This document shows positions 7,561 through 12,500 of a stretch of 12,500 nucleotides of DNA, one piece after another. The position numbers and the translations under genes were made by a program. The notes under the pieces are model-generated. The model did no database searches, was not told where the DNA came from, and saw only the letters and a program-made list of their open reading frames with translations. Origin of the DNA: Chrysomallon squamiferum (Eukaryota > Mollusca > Gastropoda > Neomphalida > Peltospiridae); NCBI GenBank assembly GCA_012295275.1, contig CM022665.1:27519446-27531945 (forward strand). Reading direction: 5' to 3'. The stretch's first letter is position 1. Every line of letters starts with the position of its first letter.

Positions 7561-8667
7561 CATTGTCTTGTACAGTAAATCATTATAGATATATTAAATT
7601 ATTACACTATTCTCTGAAAATATATTTTTAGCAATTAAAAATCTTTGGCAGATACAATTCATGTTCTTGACAGACTTGCTTAAATCTTCAACCAGTGTAT
7701 GCACAGTTTACAAATGATTATTTGAATTGTTTTCATAACTTCATGCACTGGTTTAATGTAGTAGAAAGATCATGTTACATTAATCCAGAGCAGTTGAAAT
7801 ATCGAGATCTACTTTTTATTGTTTCATTGTCTAATGAAGCAAATCTGTTGTTACGCTCCAGCAAGGCAGACAAGTATATCTTAATGTATTACAAGGAATG
7901 AGATAATATTTACACATGTATGAAATCTGTTCATATCTAAATAACTAAACTGCTTTATACACCACAGTGTAAATGGATTTAATAATATAGAAATTCTATT
8001 AATTAAGCTTACCTACATGAAACTTTTTTTCTTAAATTTTATGTTGTGAATATATATCATGATCACTCCAAAAAGTCAGTATTTTTCCTTTGAACAAAAG
8101 AACAGAAGAAACCATATCTTAAATTCTTTAGATTAACTTTCCTAGACTCTAACTATGAAAAAAAAAGGAGAGATTTTGTTGGAAATTTTAAATGAGAATA
8201 CTAGTGAGAGTTTATCATAGCGACAAGTGAAGTCAGTGTTTATGCTTGTTGTTTTTTTGGTTTGTTTGGTTTGTTTTGTCAACAGCATAGATGATAATCA
8301 AAATCAAATATTAGATTTTATTAATTCATTGTTTGATCATTGTAATATTGTGATTAGTTTTGAATGTGAAACTTTACATATATTCATATACATTTATATT
8401 CCTGTTGTGAATAATTATGTTTGATATTATTATTTTTTTTTCATTTATGCTTTTGCGAACAGTAAAGGACATTGAAATCATGCTTTAGATTTTTATCAGC
8501 ATCTGTATCTGTATTTTTGAATATATGTTTACACTGGGTCATTATGCAGTCCTTGTCAAATCTGAAATTCAAAATAACTTTGATCTGTGCATCATGGAAA
8601 AGTAGTACAAGATAAATGAATTTTTAGATTTTTAAATATTGTTACTGTTGAGAAACTTAATTTTCAA

Positions 8668-8770
8668 CATGACCACCATCATTATGGTATAAGTGAAAAT
8701 TAGCTACAAAATGTATTTCTAGAACTTCAGAATCATATCATGATTTATAGTCATAATGACAGTGGTCATG
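8668..8770. repeat. Inverted repeat with 19-bp arms
   Basis: CATGACCACCATCATTATG (8668-8686) faces CATAATGACAGTGGTCATG (8752-8770). The arms pair at 17 of 19 positions around a 65-base loop, and shorter matches extend inside the arms. In the pre-mRNA it would form a hairpin ending about 117 bases upstream of exon 3. It may be a small palindromic MITE. Confidence 0.65.
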
Positions 8771-8887
8771 TTTTACAGTATAGACTTCTTTTTTTTTAAT
8801 GTAAATCTTTGAACACATGTTCATACGTATATATTTATTATATTCATGTTATAAATACTTATGTAATGTTTGTATTTCTTCTTACAG

Positions 8888-8977
8888 TATAGAGCAGGTG
8901 AACAATCTGCGAGAAATTCAAGCCATGCGGCGTCTCAGTCCACACACTAATGTACTGGAGCTGTATGAGGTCATATT
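8888..8977 (+). CDS. MOK: MOK exon 3: alpha-C helix
   Basis: The exon encodes residues 45-74 and two bases of residue 75. The sequence IEQVNNLREIQAMRRLSPH carries the alpha-C glutamate (Glu54 in LREIQ) that salt-bridges Lys37. TNVLELYEVI follows as the next strand. IEQVNNLREIQA is almost the vertebrate MOK sequence. The acceptor is tcttcttacag and the donor is att|gtaagt. The exon is 90 nt with phase 2 on both sides, so skipping it would keep the frame but remove alpha-C and Glu54, giving a kinase without its activating salt bridge. Confidence 0.93.
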
Positions 8978-9198
8978 GTAAGTTTACTTTTTCCTTCATC
9001 ATTTTAACCCTCTGAACTCCAGCCAGTTTTAAACTAATACAAAATCCAAGTAATCAGACTTTCAAAACTCTATACAAAGGTCAGAAAATGTGGCCTTAGT
9101 GTGCATTAAGCCTAACCTAATAATAGGGATCTTCAGTGTTACTATGAGCAGTGTCATTTGAGTATAAAACAAGTACCAAATAACTCGATAGGAGACTA

Positions 9199-9370
9199 CA
9201 GTGGACCCACCTTATTTGTGAGCATATGGTTCCAGGACCTTCCTGTGGATGTCCTGAAAGCATGGATGCTCTTGTCACTTCTAAACAAAGTTTAATTTGG
9301 CCATATACATATGTTTATACCTTGAAATGTTCTTCTAAGAATTGCTAAAACCAAAGTAAATCATATTGAC
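9199..9370 (+). mobile_element. Tigger/pogo-like DNA transposon remnant
   Basis: After a TA dinucleotide (9197-9198), CAGTGGACCCACCTTA resembles the CAGT(C/G)GGCCCTCC ends of Tigger elements. GGTTCCAGGACC (9228-9239) and GGATGCTCTTGTCACTT (9264-9280) match, from memory, the internal end of that family (GGTTCCAGGACC and GGATGCTCAAGTCCCTT), with decaying similarity to about 9350. I find no second terminal repeat or transposase, so the element looks truncated or is a diverged MITE. The right boundary is approximate. Confidence 0.5.
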
Positions 9371-10459
9371 TACATTTTTTTGTTTTATTATTCTCTGTGT
9401 CAACATAAGAAAAAATTAACTGTACAGTTATTTAAAAAAATATATATTTTGGTTAACCTGGGCTAAATGTAATATATTTCTGACTGATATAAATAATAAA
9501 TCTTATTTTTGTGAACAAATAATTACATTCCAGATTTATATGTTACAATACATCTGGGTTTTTTGATGAGATTTATACAGTGATTAATTTATTTTTAATG
9601 TTAGTTGAATGATAAATAAATTGTCCTATTAACAAAGCTCTCTGTATGCATTCAGCTATCTTAATAAAACCACTCATGCAAAAACAATCAGGATTCCCTT
9701 GTGATTAATAAAAAGGTATTAAAATTATCCTTGTGACTCACCACCAATGACTGTTATATTCTTAGGTTTTATTCTGTTAGGCTTGATTGAATGAATGTTT
9801 AACTATGCATTTCAATACTGACATCTCAGTACATTTTAATATTGACAGTTGTTTGGGGTCAAAACTACAGATTTTTTTGTTGTTGTATTTTAGTGGGTTT
9901 TTAAAAATTTGTTTTGTATTATTATGATGATATAAAAAAAGATACTTGAATAGGCTACTCTTACTGACTGATTAGCAGCAAATGAACCAACTGTAAAACA
10001 TTAACTGGATAAAAAAAACTCTTCATTCCAACGAAAACTTTGTGACTGATTTTTTCAAAACAATATAAAACAATAAGAAGAAAATAAGAAAATTATTGTT
10101 GTTGTTGTTATTTTGCAGACTCGTTTTATTTATTTTTCAGTAATGAAAAAATACCTGTATTCATGCAATTTTCAAAACCAAAATCAGTACCATAATAAGT
10201 ACTGTAATCAAGTTATTTTAATAATTTACTACTCTCATGTGGTATGTATTTTGTATAGTTAAAAAATTTGACCCTCACTAAACATTTCCTCAGATCAGTG
10301 GTAGACATAAAACTGTTCAGGGTCACTTGTTCTTTTTTAATTAACACATTAATGTTGTCTGTGATGTATAATTAATTTGATAAGTATTTCTCTTATTCTT
10401 TAGATTACCATAAAAGTACATGGTTAAACAAATGTAGCTCTGTTTTTAAACACCCTCAT

Positions 10460-10486
10460 ACACACACACACACACACACACACACA
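10460..10486. repeat. (CA)n microsatellite
   Basis: This is an uninterrupted CA tract in intron 3. Confidence 0.95.
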
Positions 10487-10566
10487 TGCTTATAAATACA
10501 TTCATATGAAATGTACATATGCCAAAACCTACTTCCAGTGAGCATGTAAATACTAAGTAACTAGCT

Positions 10567-10593
10567 AAATAAAATAAAATAAAATAAATAAAT
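10567..10593. repeat. (AAAAT)n/(AAAT)n simple repeat
   Basis: AAAAT units change to AAAT units in intron 3. Confidence 0.9.
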
Positions 10594-10923
10594 AGACAAC
10601 AACAACATTAATGAATTTTTTATATAAAATAGGCCATAATATTTTCTTTTACTTATTCCTTTGTTGGTAAGACTAATATTAAGAATGAATCAAAATAATA
10701 TATAATCTGTACATGTATGTGTATGTAATAAAAAGACGTATGCATATAAATTATAAACATATTTTTACATGTATAGATATTAATATAACACTGGGTGAAA
10801 AAATAAAAGAAGAAGAAGAAAAATCACAATCAAAATATGTATTGAAACAACTGCTGAGGAATCTGTATAAAATATTTCAATTTGTGCTTCAAACTATCTA
10901 CTACCCACCCATCCATCCATATG

Positions 10924-10924
<1 letters not shown>

Positions 10925-10956
<32 letters not shown>
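10925..10956. repeat. (CA)n microsatellite next to an acceptor
   Basis: This 32-base CA tract ends 42 bases before exon 4, between the likely branch region and the upstream intron. CA-rich intronic sequence is the known binding motif of hnRNP L, so it could influence use of the next exon. Confidence 0.95.
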
Positions 10957-10961
<5 letters not shown>

Positions 10962-10998
10962 AAGTTTAATAAATTTTTCACTAATTTTGTTTTTCCAG

Positions 10999-11069
10999 TG
11001 ACAAAAAGTCAGGAACTCTAGTCCTTGTTTGTGAACTGATGGACATGAATATTTATGAATTAATACGAG
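10999..11069 (+). CDS. MOK: MOK exon 4: hinge region
   Basis: The exon completes residue 75 (Phe) and encodes DKKSGTLVLVCELMDMNIYE followed by LIR, ending one base into a glycine codon. VCELMDMNIYELI is the MOK hinge: it contains the gatekeeper-side strand, the hinge (CELMD) and the start of alpha-D, and is a strong family signature. The acceptor is tttttccag and the donor is gag|gtaggt. At 71 nt, skipping it would shift the frame. Confidence 0.94.
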
Positions 11070-11432
11070 GTAGGTATTGTTCTTAAGTAACAAATGTTTC
11101 AGTTGTTATTTATAACTGATTAATATTCCATGTAGTTTTCTCATATCAGCATTCACAAATACAGCAGACTTATTTCACTGTCAAGATTATATAAATTATA
11201 GACTGTTAATCTCTTTTATTATCAACATTAAGTTTAGACCATTTATCACTTGTTTATTATCAACATTATATAACTTTATGTCTCTTGTTATGGAAACAGA
11301 TAGCTTGTAAAACATACATATTGTATATTCCAAGAAGTATATTTTATATATATCTCGAGGCTGATGTTCCATAGTAATAAAGGATGATATAAAGATAAAC
11401 TGAAAAACTTAATTATTAACACATTCATCAAG

Positions 11433-11450
11433 ACACATTTTAAAATGTGT
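11433..11450. repeat. Perfect 18-bp palindrome
   Basis: ACACATTTTAAAATGTGT is its own reverse complement. A second near-palindrome, ATTTCTGACTTTAAATCAGA and following bases, lies near 11538-11560. Neither is tied to a known function. Confidence 0.7.
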
Positions 11451-11695
11451 TTTGGAGATTAACTGTTTTAATCTTCCTCATTATAAATGTATGAAATACT
11501 TTTTTATTTTGTATAAACATATTCTGATGTGACATAATTTCTGACTTTAAATCAGAAATGTAAATATAAAAATCTGTGAGACTGACAATTATAAAGTATG
11601 TTTCATTTTTACTTTCAGGAAGTTACTGTGATAATAATGTTTAAATGTTTTATTTTTTCTATATATTATCTATTCATTATTTATAATCTATTCTG

Positions 11696-12245
11696 AAAAG
11701 GAAAAACAAATTTCTGGAAACAAAATTACAAAAAACATCTTTTTCATCCAAGAAGACTTATAAATAAAAAAAAAAATAAAATTAATTAGGTAATATAGAG
11801 AAGAAAGGAAAAAAATATCTGTAAAATAATGTGAAAAGTAGAAAGTTCTGAATTAAAAAAAATCAAATAGGTAAATAAAACAAACCAACAAACCAACAAC
11901 AACAAAAAAGATCTGAAATAAACGTAATTAAAAAAAAAAAAAAAAAAAAAATTAATGTCATAAGTAAAACTGAATAAAGAGAAGAAACATCTAAGTTAAA
12001 TTTAAAAAAAACAACCCAAAACCCAACTAAATGTTAAATAAAATGAAAAGAAAGATCTAAAATAAAAAGAATACAAATATAAAAGTCAAAAAAATAATTA
12101 CAAAATAAACAAAATTCATTAATTAAAAAAAAATAAGAAAAAAAAAATGAAATAAAAATCTAAGATACAAACATAAAAAAAAATATAATAATAATAATAA
12201 AAATAAAAATAATAATAATAATAAAGTAACATGTTAAATAAACCA
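11696..12245. repeat. A-rich low-complexity block with poly-A
   Basis: About 550 bases are dominated by A on the plus strand, including a 22-base A run (11930-11951) and AAT repeats (12186-12224). The short motif (A)GATCTRAAATAAA recurs in changed forms near 11812, 11908, 11989, 12052 and 12156, suggesting an old degenerate array. T is scarce, so the strands are strongly unequal. Confidence 0.85.
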
Positions 12246-12297
12246 AAGAATGATCAAAGATATTCTTTTATGTATCTGATAAGTGATTTATTTGTAG

Positions 12298-12376
12298 GTA
12301 AAAGACATTACCTACCCGAGAGGAAAGTGAAACAATATATGTATCAACTTCTTAAATCAGTAGATCATATGCATAG
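12298..12376 (+). CDS. MOK: MOK exon 5: alpha-E region
   Basis: The exon completes Gly99 and encodes KRHYLPERKVKQYMYQLLKS followed by VDHMH and two bases of Arg. The pattern matches the MOK stretch RRYPLSEKKIMHYMYQL, with the alpha-E helix leading to the catalytic loop. The acceptor is atttatttgtag and the donor is cat ag|gtaagc. At 79 nt it is not a multiple of three. The catalytic HRD and the TEY-type activation loop lie beyond the window. Confidence 0.92.
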
Positions 12377-12492
12377 GTAAGCCTGTGATGGTAGGTGGTA
12401 TGGTACTACAGTCTCATAGATATAGCCATTAGCATTTAGACCACATTGCTTTTTGTCTTTTATTTATTTATTTTCTTGTTGTTGTCATTCAG
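12377..12492 (+). other. MOK: MOK intron 5 (short)
   Basis: This 116-nt intron runs from gtaagc to a long pyrimidine-rich acceptor ending tgttgtcattcag. It is by far the shortest intron of the kinase gene in this window. Confidence 0.85.
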
Positions 12493-12500
12493 GATTAATG
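12493..12500 (+). CDS. MOK: MOK exon 6, first eight bases (cut by window end)
   Basis: The first G completes AGG (Arg125). ATT AAT G follows, giving H-R-I-N-x. Related kinases have five residues between the His and the HRD motif (for example RNGIF in vertebrate MOK), so R-I-N plus two more residues would place HRD without an insertion. The exon continues past the window. Confidence 0.8.

Larger units (their letters stand above)
4924..8887 (+). other. MOK: MOK intron 2
   Basis: This 4-kb intron runs from gtatgt to tttcttcttacag. It holds CA and GA microsatellites, a weak tRNA-like segment, a TA repeat, a degenerate tandem repeat (7358-7560) and an inverted repeat close to its 3' end. The kinase reading frame is continuous across it, so no coding exon is missing. 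Outside the listed items I see only AT-rich intron: about 5810-6240, 6270-7350, 7570-8660. Confidence 0.85.
8978..10998 (+). other. MOK: MOK intron 3
   Basis: This 2-kb intron runs from gtaagt to tttgtttttccag. It holds a Tigger-like remnant near its start and two CA microsatellites plus an AAAAT tract toward its end. I see nothing else from about 9380 to 10455 except AT-rich sequence and short T or A runs. Confidence 0.85.
11070..12297 (+). other. MOK: MOK intron 4
   Basis: This 1.2-kb intron runs from gtaggt to atttatttgtag. Its first half is plain AT-rich intron with two short palindromes (11433-11450 and about 11538-11560). Its second half is an extreme A-rich block, listed separately. 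The acceptor has a weak pyrimidine tract. Confidence 0.85.

Noticed and set aside
7695-7901. 68-codon open frame in intron 2
   Set aside because: The composition is slightly protein-like, but it starts at a GTG, has no good acceptor or donor, and its sequence is unfamiliar. I regard it as chance.
8227-8424. Open frame with a signal-peptide-like hydrophobic start
   Set aside because: The hydrophobic part comes from a low-complexity TTTG/GGTTTGT stretch. There is no splice support or conserved domain, and the true ATG lies inside that stretch. It sits in an intron across which the kinase frame is continuous.
10713-11021. 102-codon frame running through a CA repeat into exon 4
   Set aside because: It uses the wrong frame for the kinase and includes a run of Thr-His from the CA repeat.
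10830-11093. Minus-strand frame across exon 4
   Set aside because: It is antisense to a well-supported exon and contains a Val-Cys run from the same CA repeat.
1-12500. Novel defence, CRISPR, operon or viral system
   Set aside because: No repeat-spacer array, adjacent prokaryote-style genes or viral protein motifs are visible. The window is an intron-rich animal gene region.

Overview
This is animal nuclear DNA: AT-rich, full of microsatellites, with a protein-coding gene split into short exons by GT-AG introns. There is no bacterial gene organisation. The codons, domain content and mobile-element remnants suit an invertebrate metazoan. Abundant CA, AAT and TAAA microsatellites and tRNA-derived SINE debris would suit a mollusc, perhaps a cephalopod, but that guess is weak.

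The plus strand carries the 5' half of a CMGC/RCK-family protein kinase that I recognise as MOK (MAPK/MAK/MRK-overlapping kinase, a ciliary kinase). Four internal exons join in frame: 4809-4923, 8888-8977, 10999-11069 and 12298-12376. A fifth starts at 12493 and runs off the window just before the catalytic HRD motif. A short first coding exon at 1494-1512 fits by phase and donor site and would supply the start codon. The encoded part is the kinase N-lobe: glycine loop, beta-3 lysine, alpha-C glutamate, hinge, and the start of the C-lobe.

Back to back with it on the minus strand lies a likely second gene. A tiny first exon (M-Q-L-Q, 1380 down to 1369) has a strong donor and joins in phase to a 75-codon exon (907 down to 683). 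The two proposed start codons are 113 bp apart in CpG-richer sequence, suggesting a shared bidirectional promoter. I do not recognise this second protein. The first 220 bases hold a further isolated coding-like stretch on the plus strand.

The rest is intron. It holds a complete-looking hAT-type MITE (3362-3611), one good and one poor tRNA-derived SINE remnant, a Tigger/pogo-like remnant near 9199, a diverged tandem repeat near 7358-7560, an inverted repeat just upstream of one kinase exon, and many simple repeats. I see no CRISPR, operon, viral gene or novel defence-type system. The most interesting items are the divergent gene pair, the unknown minus-strand protein and the uORF-rich leader of the kinase.
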